From Campanula takesimana (Eukaryota; Streptophyta; Magnoliopsida; Asterales; Campanulaceae), in NCBI GenBank assembly GCA_026119855.1, contig JAOWBW010000388.1:1612001-1676000 (forward strand): a stretch of 64,000 nt of DNA, given 5' to 3'. The stretch's first letter is position 1, and each line of letters begins with the position of its first letter. The position numbers were made by a program, and so were the translations under genes. Below are positions 1 through 11,527 of this stretch, piece after piece. Below the pieces are notes generated by a model. The model was given only the letters and a program-made list of their open reading frames with translations. It searched no databases and had not been told where the DNA came from.

Positions 1-1374
1 TCCGTCCCTAGAGCTTGTTAAGCACTAGTATAAAGGCTAAATGATCATGAGATGATCATGTTAGATTTATGGGTACTTGTTTGGAACAAGGTACTGGACA
101 TGACCCGCGGTATGAGATTTATGTCATGGTCGATGTCATATATAAATCTCATATTAGTTATGTCATTTGAATCCTTAGACATGAAGTTATTATAGTCTTC
201 CACTTGATGAAGATTATGTTTGACATATTCAAACGCTGCCTTAACACGGTAGTTATAAAGGGTATGATTGGCATAATCGGATTCACGTAGGGAAGAATAA
301 TAAGCTAAATGGATTTGTCCCTCTTCGGAGAGATGTCAAGCTTGGGCCCCTCGAAGGGATGATGTTGATGAAATGTTTGGCCAAACTCAAATGGATTGAT
401 TGGATCAATGTCATTTGAATTATCAACATATTCGGAATCGAGAAAGTATTGAACAATACAAGTTGACTTATTGACCATGACTTGTGTTCAATGACATCAT
501 GGACAAAGGGATTATGACATGTTCTAAAGGAATGCGAACTTGTATCTAGTTATACTATTTGGGTAGGTATGACGGTTTGCTAGAACCTAATCATATCTTA
601 TGGTTTCATGTTTGAATCCATTGCCAACTTAGTATAATCCTAGAGGGTCACACACAATAGAACGAATCTTAAATAAGGACTATATTGGAATTTTGGAAAC
701 TTTGGGAATCTGGACAAGTGGGCGACCGCACATGGTGACTTGGGCGGCCGCACAGTTTGGGTCAAATAGTACCATAACCTTCCAGATAGATGTGCGGCCG
801 CACAGGTGGTTTTGGGCGGCCGCACACCATGTCGGGACTGGTTTCCTTATTTGATTTGGAAATGAATTTTGGAAGGGTTTAGACACAAGTTTCCTATTTG
901 GAATAGGTCTAACTTGTATATAAACAGCAAAATTCGGCCAGAATCAAGGCTAATGCTTTTGTGCAAATCTCCAAAGAGTTTGAGAGAGTTTATTTTGTTC
1001 TAAGACATCCTAGATTGAAGAACAAAATAATACACAAACAACATTCCATATAGTTCATATTAATTGTGAAAACGTGTTTCACAATTTTGGTCTAGCAACT
1101 AAGATCAAGTGTTCTTGATATTCGTTCGTGGTGTGGATATCGCTAGAGGGTGAAACTTATCATCTTCAAAGTTCGTGATTCTTACTATGTTCGTGATCAT
1201 GGTTTCAAGCCTCCATCGAATTCAAGGTTGCAAAAATCAAAGACATCAAGGGTTAGTATTCTAGTATTCATCATATTGTATTTGACTTAATCATATGAAT
1301 GGATCTATAGGCTTTGGGTTTCATTAAATTTTAAATGCTTAATTCCGCTGCGCATGTTACTACGAAACCCAACA
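1..1374 (+). mobile_element. Copia-type LTR, 5' end cut off by window start
   Basis: This looks like the body and 3' end of a Ty1/copia LTR read on the plus strand. A TATA box (TATATAAAC) lies near 916, and the segment ends with TTCCGCTGCGCAT near 1345 and then CCCAACA at 1368-1374. The same TTCCGCTGYGCAT block occurs near the 3' ends of the two other copia LTR types in this window (about 11286 and 26576). No matching TGTTGGG start is present, so the left edge is outside the window. No coding region is visible. The U3 carries a cluster of GC boxes listed separately. It could be a solo LTR or the 3' LTR of a longer element. Confidence 0.5.
720..825 (+). repeat. Cluster of four GC boxes in LTR U3
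   Basis: Four 12-bp GC boxes of the form GGGCGRCCGCAC or GTGCGGCCGCAC sit at 720-731, 742-753, 792-803 and 814-825. Three of them contain GCGGCCGC, and the third is a perfect palindrome. They lie about 90-200 bp upstream of the LTR TATA box, where U3 enhancers are expected. Almost the same four-box arrangement recurs in the unrelated LARD LTR at 27780-27887. Function is unknown. Confidence 0.6.
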
Positions 1375-2060
1375 CGGCCCAGCTAGTCCGACCCACCAAT
1401 ACGAAGGGAAGCGGGTCGCCATAGCGGTCACACCTATCTGATGCAACACATGTCGTGTCCTCGCTCCGATCCGCGAATCCAATCCGCCCAGATCCTTCTA
1501 GAAGCCTCCAACCTATGCGCCATCTTGGACCAGGCCAACAGGACTAGGCCGCCCAAGCCTAAATCGAGTCCATTCCTAGTGAATCCAAATGAGCCCAAGT
1601 CGCCCCACAACCACACGCCTGAACCGCATTGGACCTAGACAGATCGAACCACGGGCTGAACCACATCGATCCAAACTTTGTCAAAATTTTAAGGCTCCAC
1701 AATGACCGATGCGAAGTGCAAAGTGCGCCCTAAACTGCGCATTCTGCCCTTCGCGCTGCTTCGCTAGTCGTGTGTCAAGTTTGAGATAGTCTAAAATTAG
1801 CACAATTGGACCACTAGTTACATGGATGGCCCAATAGTCCACTTGGTTGGCCCAAGGAGGGAACCACTTGCTGACTCCTCCTTATATGCTCACATTAATA
1901 TAGTGTCTTGACTTCCCCTTTCTTAGCAATATGAGATATGGATTTTCCATTCTCATTTCTCTTCAACCATTAACACTAAGTTGCCACTTTCATTAATTAA
2001 TTTCTTACACCCGAAATTGGTTTAAAGAAAGTAAATATACCACGTTTATCTACTCTTAAC
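1375..2060. other. Unassigned repetitive-looking DNA
   Basis: No supported gene is visible. The first half is GC-rich and reads like degenerate retroelement DNA; the second half is AT-rich. A short open frame on each strand around 1434-1638 lacks domain signals or splice context and is treated as chance. Confidence 0.3.
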
Positions 2061-2707
2061 TGTTAGAGCAATAAAAAAGACTTGATGAGAAAAGCAAGCA
2101 ATCACAAGAACACAGATTTACGTGGTTCACCAACTTGGCTACATCCGCGGGAGGAGGAAGAATATATTACTATCACTTGGCAATCACAGATAAAAATCTC
2201 ACTAATCTAGTTGCACGAATTATTGTCACAATAATTCCTGACTGTGCAAACCCTAGATCTAGAATTACAGATTTGGAACTTCTGTCTAACTTCTTGAACT
2301 TCTTGAACTACTCTCTAGTTCTAGTTCTAGTTGACAAGTTGATTATTATGCTAAGGGAAGTGTTATATTTATAGTCACATAAATAACTAAAACCCTAAAA
2401 GGAGAAGGAATCATATTTCTTGTGTACAAAGTAATTCTATTCTCATTAGAAAACAACTTTTCTAATTCTTGAACAATTCCTTGTACCAATAAGAAACCTA
2501 ATTAAACCTTAATCCTTTTATCAAAATGATTTCCTTTTTCTTAGAGAGAAAGCAATTCTATTCTCATACCACAATCCTTACTCTTGAATAAATCATTAAT
2601 CCATTTCCAGAAAGGAATTCACAATTCTCAGTCCCAGGAATTATCGAACTTGTTGCGGATCTATCCTTAACCAATACACATATTGATTCAAAGGCATATT
2701 CCCAACA
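2061..2707 (-). mobile_element. Copia-like LTR (probable), minus strand
   Basis: Read on the minus strand, this segment starts TGTTGGGAATATGCC at 2707 and ends CTCTAACA at 2061, giving the TG...CA ends with TGTTRG/CYAACA inverted termini usual for copia LTRs. The length is about 647 bp. No matching 5-bp target duplication is visible (TTAAC against CGAAC). It could be the LTR of the dead copia pol next to it, or a separate solo LTR. Confidence 0.5.
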
Positions 2708-2901
2708 CGAACTAATATTAAATATTTGCAACTTATTTCAATTTTATTAAATGGAATTAACAATGAAATTCGGTCAAATATTGGTCAAAATCAATATTCC
2801 TTAACCAATTTCCAATAATGCTCTCCCTAAATATTATCCCAACTATAACTTTACCTGTTTATATACAGAGAGAATAGTAATCCTAAAGATACTACATATC
2901 T

Positions 2902-5240
2902 TTACATATATACACAGCTTATACCCCCGTTAAGCGAGACGTCTATAAGGAAGTTGAAGCTTGAAAGTGAGTGCCTGAAACCGAGGTTTGGATAAACCTT
3001 TAGTGAATAGGTTGGCCATTTGATCACCCGAGGAGACAAATTTGAGATTGAAAAAACCACGGGTGACGCACTCGCGAATGAAGTATAACCAATCTCAATG
3101 TGGCGAATGCGGGCATGAAACACTGGATTGCGTGCCATATGCATTGCCGAGATATTATCACAAAATAAGGAAGGCAGAGGAAATGGAAGATGAAATTCTC
3201 GAAACAAGAACGAGAATAAATGAAGTTTGCTAGTAGTTGTAGCTAAGGCATGATATTCGGCTTCACTATTAGATCGTGACACGGTAGTTTGATTCTTAGC
3301 TATCTAGGAGACCAAATTTGAACCAACAAAAATACACGCACGAGTAGTAGAACGACACAAGCATGATCAAAATTGGAATACACATGTATAGAGAGGTCCG
3401 AAGAAGAAGTGAATGATAAGCCTGAGTCAAGCGCGTACCTTTAACAAAGTGGATGATGTGTTTTGGTTGTAATAAGGTAAGAAAAATGTGGTTGGTGAAT
3501 GATTTGACAAACTTGATTGAACGAAAAAGCAATATTCGGGCGTGTCAGAGTCAAGTATTGAAGACCATCAAGATGAGAATAAGGAATGGTTAGCATAGGC
3601 ATTGGTTTGCAATCAGACATATGAAAATGATCAAGGAGATCAAGGGCATACCGAGTTCGCCGTAGAGTCAGAGTATCAAAAGAACGTGTAGCTTTAATAC
3701 TAAAAAATTAGCTAAGGTCACCAAGATAATGACTATCAAATGTAGTACAAATATCATCAATAACAGTAAAAACTGACCGATGGGGAGGACCTAGTAATGA
3801 TGATATCGTCAACATATATGAGAAGGAGGACAATAAACCTGTTCCGATGCCGAATGAAAGAAGATGAGTCAGACTGGCTATTGTTGAAACCGTGGTTAAT
3901 CAAGGACATATGTAAAAGTTGAAATCAAGCACGAGGAGATTACTTTAGTCCTTATAGAGCCTTGTGAGGTTTACAGACATGATTCGGAACCGAGGAATCA
4001 ATGAAATCAGGTGGTTGTTTATATAAACCTCCTCATGAATGATGTTGTTAAGAAAAGCATTTCTGACATCCAACTGCTTAATATCCCAAGAACATGAGTG
4101 AGCGACTGTAAGAACTGTCCGAATAGTGGAAGGTTTAACCACTCGGCTAAAAGTTTCCTCATAATCCAGGCCAGCTTGCTGTGTGAAACCCTAACCAACA
4201 AGACGTGCTTTATGTTGTTCAATAGACTCATCAGCATTGCGTTTACCTTAAAAATCCAGCGACATCCAACAACGTTCATAGCAGAGTGAGATCGAGGGGC
4301 TGTTGGGACCGTGACCACCCCCACCACTCCACATTAGTATGATATTGTCCGCTTTGGGCCCAGCCCGAACAAATTTATTTTTGGGTCATCTCCCAAAAGG
4401 CCTCATACTAATGGAGTGTGTGGACACCTTTTATACTAAGCAATTCTTCATTCAATTGCCGATGTGGGGCTTGGGTTGATACCCCAACAGGGGCCACGTT
4501 TGATTTCCATGTAGAGCATAGATTTCTGATTTCCTCCTGCATAGCCACATGCAAGTGCGGAAATGCAAAAGCTTGTTTGAAGGCACACGGTTCATAAGTA
4601 AGAGAGTCTTTTTAAACTGCCAGTAGACATTGAGGCAGAGACACGACGATGTTTCCGGGTGAAGACGCTCAATTGACCGAAGGCATAGGGGAGGAGTGCT
4701 TGATGATTATGCTGAAAGACAAGGAGAGAAATCTGGTGCAGCCATGGACTGCTCGGTTGAAGACAAAGTACCAGGGGTGTTGCTAGAATTAGCACTAACC
4801 GGAGGACTGTTTGAGGAGGAACTCGCCTGGACTGGATTAAGACTAGAGGAGGCCGGCCCAGAAGGAGAGTCTGAAGCATTGGGCTCAAGTCCATGCATCA
4901 ATAGCTCCTGCGCAATTTATCATATAACCAAGAAAATTACAATGAATTGATTTTGACCTTAGTTTGTGAGTGTTGGTAGGAATAACATGCGGAAAGCATG
5001 AACACCTAAAGGCTTTGAGAAAACGATAATCAAGAGGGCACTGAAGTAATCATTCATGAGGAGAAACAAACTTTGTTGCATGGGCAATCAGTTTATTATA
5101 AAGAGAAGTGTTAAATGTCTCTAACCAAAATTTGTATGGAAGATGAGCCTTAAATAAAAAGACATAAACCGGTTTCAACTATGTGTCGGTGTTTGCGCTC
5201 GACAACCCCGTTTTGGTGGGGTGTATAAGGACAAGTAATT
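2902..5240 (-). pseudogene. Dead Ty1/copia pol (integrase, RT, RNase H)
   Basis: Several frames on the minus strand together resemble a copia polyprotein. From high to low coordinates: an integrase tail block with HQNGVVERKHRHIVETG near 5175-5225, a linker around 4592-4894, the start of reverse transcriptase (GCRWIFKV, about 4260) followed by SWDIKQLDVRNAFLN (about 4070), and RNase H with SNSEAEYHALATTTSKL and a CDN block (2902-3282). Every domain is interrupted by frameshifts or stops, and the gag, protease and integrase catalytic core are not seen. This is an old copy that cannot encode an intact protein. The LTR at 2061-2707 may belong to it. Confidence 0.75.
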
Positions 5241-5297
5241 TGATGCTTAATACCAATTTTTTGAAGAAAATTGATAAACACCTAAGTAGTAAACTCA

Positions 5298-5331
5298 AAC
5301 ACACACACACAACACCCACCCACCCCCCCTT
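5298..5331. repeat. AC-rich microsatellite and C run
   Basis: A short run of AC dinucleotides passes into ACCC repeats and a C homopolymer. It marks the upstream limit of recognisable copia sequence. Confidence 0.7.
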
Positions 5332-5769
5332 TTGTTTGAATTGCTTTCACAGTGTGTATTGCAGAAATCCGCCTAAAATTTTACGTCAATTTATTCTCAT
5401 TCAATTTCAAAAGACATTTTCACATTTCTAGTAATAAATTATAATTCAATTATAATTAATAATTATTAATACTATTACATAGGAGTATATGACTATTTAA
5501 AAATTGTCTTTATGATGACTAGTATGTTTACTGTGTACCAATAACACGCCTAAAACTTTAATGAAATACTCCTTTTCCAAAACAAAAAAATCTTTAAAAT
5601 TCAATCAACTCAATAAATAAATAATAAAACACGTTCAATCTAACGGCAGTCTTATTTTAGAACCGCAAAAGTAGCCTAATCCATGCCATGGTGGATTGAT
5701 CTATAAAACAAGACACGTTACTCAAATTTGTCCAACACCTAACAGTATGGCATGTCGTTGATTGGCAAG
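5332..5769. other. AT-rich intergenic DNA, nothing recognised
   Basis: AT-rich DNA without a supported open frame, RNA gene or clear element. Confidence 0.3.
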
Positions 5770-6000
5770 TACTTCTTCCGTCCGTACTAAATCAATCGCT
5801 ATTAAATGTGAATGTACCGGAATTAAGAAAATATTTTGAAAAACTAAGTATTGTGAGTAGATAAGATAAAGAAAATAAGTTAGTGGATAATTGTTGTTAG
5901 TAGAAATGAGAGAGAAAATTGAATATTTTAGGTAAATAGCAATTAGTATGTGATGCCCAAAATAGAAATAAAAAACGATTAGTTTGTGACGGAGGGAGTA
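5770..6000. mobile_element. Stowaway-type MITE
   Basis: The segment begins TACTTCTTCCGTCCGTACTAA and ends, as inverted complement, TACTCCCTCCGTCACAAAC. It has TA at both edges, which is the target of Tc1/mariner-type elements. There is no coding capacity. The 231-bp length is usual for Stowaway MITEs. Confidence 0.8.
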
Positions 6001-6738
6001 CTTCTTAGTCCCATAACAAATTATTTATTTTGCCATTTTGAGTATCTTATTAGAAAGTAATATTTTTCTAAAAAAGAAAATATATATTTCCTCCATCTCA
6101 TTTTTGCGAAATTTATCATTTTGGGTGTCCCATTTAAAATTGCAAAAGTAGTTTATAATATTTTTTAATTAATGAGACTCACTTATCATGAGAAAAGTAC
6201 CTTTTTAGTCCCTCAACCTTTTATGTTTTTACCTTTACGTCATCTAGCTATTTTCTTTTACTAAATGATCCTTAACTTTAGTTATTTGGTCATTATGTCA
6301 TCCTTCCGTTAAAAAGCTGTTCACATGGCCGTTAAACAATGCTGATGGGGCACCATGCCATGACCATATCATTTTGCCTTTGTGGAGCTGACTAAGCAAA
6401 TAAAAATTGGAGTGGAAGTTTTAGTTAAATAAAGGGGTTAAAGTGAAAGTTTTTGATAAATGAGTTCATCTTCCCATCATTGATCCACCAACCATCTTCC
6501 TTAACATTACAGTCCTCAAGACAATCACAGCTCCCTCAACACCCACCTCACAGTACCACCACCACAATCACCGCCGCCACCACCACCACCACTGAAACCA
6601 AAATACCAGCCACATTCTCAAAGGAGTAAACTCCTTTTCCGCCCCTCGTACTATGGCCCCAACATCAATTTGACACTCGTACTATTGAAACAACAAATGT
6701 ATGATGCGTACTATAGTTTTATTAGCAAAATTAACCAA
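6001..6738. other. AT-rich DNA with MITE debris
   Basis: Contains half of another Stowaway-like end near 6090-6150 (TTTCCTCCATCTCATTTTTG) and stretches resembling filler of old DNA transposons. A CCACCACCA-type triplet tract lies near 6550-6590. No gene is supported. Confidence 0.35.
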
Positions 6739-7260
6739 TTTACTATTCATTTGTTAACTTTTTTTAACGAACATTATTTTTTTAACGGGCATTAATTTAT
6801 TTTAACAAAACTAACTTTTGGGGTGATTTTTGAGTTTTTCGCCGGATTTTCGCCGTCGGCCATATCTCCGTCACCGCTGATTATTTTACTGATCCCAACG
6901 GTCAATATGAGCGCCTGAGTGATGCGAACATACCCCAGAAATTTGACGACGATCCAACGGTTAATGAAGCGGGAATTTGATTTTTAATATAGCGAATTTT
7001 TGGAGATTTTCGCCAGTTTTCGCCGCCGGCCATTTCTCCCTCTCCGGTAATTATTTGGAAGATCGCAACGGTCATCATGTGCGCCTAGGGGATTGGACCA
7101 AAGCCCAGAAGTTTCACGACGATCCAACGGTTAACGAAGTCGGAATTCGATTTTTACATATGCGATTTGGTTTTGATGGAGATAACAAAAGTTAGTTATA
7201 AATTAATGCTCGTTAAAAAAAATAACGTGTGTTAAAAAAAGTTAACGACTGAATAGTAAA
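6739..7260. repeat. Fold-back element with internal tandem duplication
   Basis: Two long imperfect inverted arms (about 6739-6815 and 7190-7260; TTTACTATTC, GTTAACTTTTTTTAAC and GCATTAATTTAT blocks) enclose two tandem copies of a roughly 165-bp unit (about 6835-6995 and 7003-7170). Shared blocks in the two units include TTTCGCCG, GACGATCCAACGGTTAA and CGGAATT/CGGGAATT. A short open frame over the second unit (6977-7195) has no recognisable product. It may be a MULE-like or other terminal-inverted-repeat element. Confidence 0.5.
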
Positions 7261-8162
7261 GGAAAAATTTCTCAAAAGTCCTTTAAACAAAACAATTTTT
7301 TAAAAGAGGACAGACATTTTCGTTTATTTTGTCTGGGTCCATTAGATGGAACATTTATTTCCATTTGGTCCTTGATTTTTTTAATGAAATACTGTATTCC
7401 CGAAAGTACCCCTCCCATCCAAACCTAAAACGAGTAAAACCCTCCCCTCTCACATTTGCATTTTTCCCGTTCTCTCTATAAAAAAAAAAAAAAATCCATT
7501 TCGCTTCTCTTATCTCTCTCCCGGTGCCTAGCCCCCACCTTCTCCGGCTCCCCATTTTTCCGGCGACGGGGACCTTCAACTCCCCACCTTCGTACAGATC
7601 TGGCCGGGATTCTCCAGATCCGGCCTTCTCACACCACCAGTCTAACATAGTTCCCTCATAATTCCCCGGCGAACGGTAACATGCGACGGCGAAAAGCGAG
7701 GGGTGACGGCGACTGTTTCCTCTCTCTTTCAGGCTCTCTCTATCTCTAATCTATCTCTTTGAAAACACACACACACAGTTCTCTCTCTCAAAACCCTCTG
7801 TCTCCCCCATCTTCTCCGGCGATGGCGATTGTTTAACTTTTTCTCCGGCGATGGTACAGATCTGGCGAGTTATCCGACGAACACCATAGCAACGCCGCCT
7901 CGCATCATCTTCTCCGACGAACACCATAGCAAAACCGCCTCAGATTTGGTCCATTCCTAATCTGCATCGTTCTCATTTCGGATCTGCACTGTACTCTTTG
8001 GCATGATGTTTCAGTTTAACCCTCTGTACTCTTTGGTCAAATTAGGCGCTTATCGATTAAAGTAAATCAAATTATTTGTAAAGACAAGTTACCCTGCGCA
8101 GATTATGAGTGTCTGCAGTAGCTTGAATCTGCCTTGTCCTTGGTTTTCCCTAAAAATATAGG
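7261..8162. other. Non-coding stretch, CT-rich, UTR-like
   Basis: No gene is supported. From 7470 to 7830 the plus strand is rich in CTCTCTC and TTCTCCGGCGA motifs resembling a plant 5' UTR. Around 7840-7945 the phrase CCGACGAACACCATAGCAA is repeated about 50 bp apart. It may be the captured or stranded 5' end of a gene, but no downstream ORF follows. Confidence 0.3.
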
Positions 8163-8202
8163 CACTTATTTTATCATTCAAATTTGAATGATAAAATAAG
8201 TG
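8163..8202. repeat. Perfect 40-bp palindrome
   Basis: Bases 8163-8182 (CACTTATTTTATCATTCAAA) are followed directly by their exact reverse complement, with no spacer. This can form a 20-bp hairpin or cruciform. Confidence 0.9.
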
Positions 8203-9274
8203 GAAAATATATCACCAAATTTCAGTAGTTATGTTAACAAATTTGAAGGATTTCTTCGAGCCTGTGAGCAATCATTATTTTAAAAAGCATAATTATAGTT
8301 AAAACTACTCATTGCAATATATTTTCTCTTCCATTTTCATTTATTTATTTGACTTGCTTTTCTATTTCATGGTAAAGGTAGACACTGTTATTGTGGTACA
8401 AAACAACAATATGAAAAAACAAAGCAATACGATAAGGGCCTAAACTATACCACCAACGGTTTTCTCGAAGAAGTGCTGGTGCCTGGACCAATTGAAGCCC
8501 TGCAAATACATAAAATGAAACATGAATGTATCCATTTAATATCAAAGGAGTCACTAGAGTCATCCCCATTGTTCGCTATAAATTGCACTACAACACCATA
8601 AATGATGCTATTCTTCTCTGCAGTGTACACTATAACTTGTACCAAAGTCGGTTCAATATTTTCATTTGTGCAATTTAGTCCATCAAATTAAACATATTGA
8701 AAATTATAATAATTAAATTATATGTTTAATAATTTTGAAGCATGATTTATTTGATTGTAAAATAATTTTTTCATTTAAAAATTTTATCATCTCAATTCAA
8801 AGAGAGATGTCAATATGTAAAAAACAAAACTTTGGGTATGAATAATGAGGATAACGGAAGATGAAGTGTAAAGGGAATATTATGTTTGGTGTCAAAATTA
8901 GTGTTATGCATTGGAGATATTTTTTTACTGTTTGGTGTAAAAATTGAACCAAATTTGGTGTTATGCATTGGAGAAGCCCCAAGCCAATGGAAAAATTGAC
9001 AACAGATAGATAAATCCGTGTTGCGTGGTCCATGGAAATAAAAGGTCCGTTTCCACGATAAAGGATTTCCCAATAAAAGAAGACATTACAGATTAAAGTT
9101 CCAAAATTTCAAGGGTGTGTGGTGTCTCTCTCATGTATACACTCCCTCCGTCCCATAGTAGAAATTACTTGTTTCTCTTTTAGATGTCCCATAACAAAGG
9201 TTGCAGTTCCAAAATTTTAAGGTGTGTTATATATACATGTGTACGTGTCTCTCTCTATGTATATACCATAGTTG
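8203..9274. other. AT-rich DNA with small open frames and MITE fragments
   Basis: Minus-strand frames at 8345-8645 look faintly coding: an acceptor-like TTTGCAG precedes a run containing NWSRHQHFFEKTVGG, and another stretch reads VQVIVYTAEKNSIIYGVVV. Neither is recognised. Near 8870-8990 the sequence TTGGTGTTATGCATTGGAGA occurs in two imperfect copies and resembles a Harbinger-type MITE interior. At 9142 a single Stowaway end (CTCCCTCCGTCCCATAG) has no partner. Confidence 0.3.
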
Positions 9275-9889
9275 TTAAAAGCTCCCAGTGTTTTTATAGG
9301 TCTCTAATATAGCTCCCAGTATGTTTTATAGGACTATGACATGGCTCTCAGTATTTTTATAGGTCTCTAACATGGCTCTCAGTATGTTTTTTAGGTTTGT
9401 GACATGGCTCTCAGTAAGTTTTTATAGGTCTATAACATGGTTCTCAATATGTTATTATAAGTATCTGACATGGCTCTCATTGTTTTTGTAGGTCTCTGAA
9501 CATGTCTCTCAGTGTTTTTAGTGTTTTTATAGGTTCGAGACATGGCTCTCAGTATTTTATATTAGTCTGAGACATGGCTCTCAGTGTTTTTATAGGTTTG
9601 TGATATGGCACTTAGTGTTTTATGAGTCTGAGACATGGATCTTAGTGTTTTTATAGGTCTGTGACATGTCTCTCAGTTGTTTTTATGTCTGTGACATGGC
9701 TCTTAGTGTTTTTAAGGTCTGTGACATGGCTCTTAGTGTTTTTATAAATCTGAGACATGTTTCTCAGTGTTTTATAGGTCTGTGACAAATCTCTCAATGT
9801 TTTTATTGGTATGAGGACACGTCTCTCTGTGTTTTTATAGGTCTACAACACGTCTCTCATTGTCTTTATAGGTCTGTGATTTGGTTTTT
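9275..9889 (+). repeat. Degenerate ~30-bp minisatellite
   Basis: About twenty imperfect copies of a unit like GACATGGCTCTCAGTGTTTT followed by TATAGGTCTGT run in tandem with a period of roughly 28-32 bp. Copies differ by substitutions and small indels. The array runs into the N gap, so its true length is unknown. Confidence 0.9.
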
Positions 9890-9989
9890 NNNNNNNNNNN
9901 NNNNNNNNNNNNNNNNNNNNNNNNNNNNNNNNNNNNNNNNNNNNNNNNNNNNNNNNNNNNNNNNNNNNNNNNNNNNNNNNNNNNNNNNN
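9890..9989. other. Assembly gap of 100 N
   Basis: Exactly 100 unknown bases, the usual placeholder for a gap of unknown size. It lies between the minisatellite and the SIRE element. Confidence 0.99.
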
Positions 9990-10026
9990 ATACAATTGGT
10001 TTATCTCGTGTATTAGTACACGACAT

Positions 10027-11453
10027 TGTTGGGTATGCCCACATGTATCTCGTTTTAATGTAATAGGATTTATTAGATTGATTGATCCTCACCTAATTTT
10101 ATTTCATGGACTTTGACCCCTCATGTAAGAAGTATTTATACTTCATTTTTTTTTATTGTCCATTGTTATAGAATAGGCTTAGAAATAGGGCAGAAGATCA
10201 AGATTCAAGAAAAGTCACTCAGTGAGTTTGAGCCGCGCATATGCGCTTCCTGCGCCACGCGCCACGCGCCTTCTTCACTCGCGCCATGCGCCATTTAGAG
10301 CGCGCGCATAAGGATTTCTTTATAAGCTATGCGCCCCTTGTTTTTAGCGCACACATAATGTGCGCCTCTTGGCTCAAACGCACCTTAAAGTTTTTATTCA
10401 ACACTCAGTGATTTATTGAGATTCAAAGACTTGAAGAGAATTCAAATTACGCCAATGATCCAACGGTGGTTAAAAGATACATATGCGCCTAATCTGTTGA
10501 CACGTGTCCTCAACGGTCACATTTATGTTGAGTGTCAAAATGGCCATAATATATGCATGCTCCAATCAACGAGCGACAGCTCATCTTATCCACAAGGATT
10601 TCCAACGGCTAGTTTTGAAGTTCACTATAAATACCCCATAACTTCAACATTTTGAAGTTGCTGAGTTTTGCTAAGAATTTCAAGAATTTCTCTCTCAAAG
10701 CATTTATTGAAGATTTGAAGATTGCCTTCGTTTTTCCAGATTTCCTCAAGAACATCTTCATACCTTCATCCTTAGCCCAGATCTTCAAGCTATAACACTT
10801 TAGTTTCATTGTGCTCTAAATCATAAAGATCTAAAGAGCCTTGATCCTAAATTCACACACGCACCTCTTTAAGTTTGATCATTTAGATCCATCTTTTAGA
10901 GATACACCGGTTATTGTTTGGATTTGTTCATTCATAGAAAATTAGATCTTGAGTTAGTGTAGGAGCTCAAAAGTTGTAATTTGTAACACTCTCTCATTAT
11001 ATAAGATCTCCATTAGAAATCCAAGACTAACCATCTTGGTAGAGGACGTAGATCTTTCATTGATCGAACCTCTCCAAATAGCTTGTGTTATTATCTTGTC
11101 ATTTACCTTCAAGTTATTATCTTCACTCACTATTTGCTTGTTTACTCATTGTAGATTGATTGAACCGAATTGTGTCGTGTTGTTATTTCATTTGCCTTAG
11201 TACCTTATTTCAATCTCTTTGAGCCAAAATACTTAGAGTGTGTGTGCGCCCCTTTATCACACTTTGCGCCTATTTTCATTACTAAATTCCGCTGTGCATT
11301 TCACTCACTCACTTAGGCGCATTTCATAACGCTTACTTGATAAAGTGCGCATTTGCAATTGAGTTTTTCAAGGGTACGAAAAGAATTTTAAAACAGCTAT
11401 TCACCCCCCCCTCTAGCTATTTTTCATACCCTTATTGGCCTTTGGGACCAACA
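10027..11453 (+). repeat. 5' LTR of SIRE-type element
   Basis: Starts TGTTGGGTATGCC and ends CCAACA. A TATA box TATAAATA lies at 10626-10633. The conserved 3' part carries a small hairpin, CCAAGA/TCTTGG (11021-11039), and TTCCGCTGTGCATTTCAC near 11287. The U3 is loaded with GCGCC motifs (for example 10241-10300). Confidence 0.92.
10626..10633 (+). promoter_or_regulatory. TATA box of SIRE LTR
   Basis: TATAAATA at 10626-10633, with an identical copy at 22488-22495 in the 3' LTR. A related TATAAATA is at 25937-25944 in the solo LTR. Transcription would start about 30 bp downstream. Confidence 0.65.
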
Positions 11454-11455
11454 AG

Positions 11456-11467
11456 TGGTATCAGAGC
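11456..11467 (+). promoter_or_regulatory. Primer-binding site, tRNA-Met
   Basis: TGGTATCAGAGC two bases after the LTR complements the 3' end of plant initiator tRNA-Met, the primer used by most copia elements. Confidence 0.9.
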
Positions 11468-11527
11468 AAACACCTTTATAAAACATTTTTCGTTTTTCAA
11501 GCTTAACAGCTTGGGTGCCGATTCTAA

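Noticed and set aside
1434..1638. Overlapping ORFs on both strands near 1.5 kb
   Set aside because: Short, no domain, GC-rich DNA with few stops.
4696..4950. Plus-strand ORF of 84 codons
   Set aside because: Antisense to the linker of the dead copia pol, which reads better on the minus strand.
9835..10092. Open frames on both strands running through the N gap
   Set aside because: They are open only because unknown bases cannot give stop codons.
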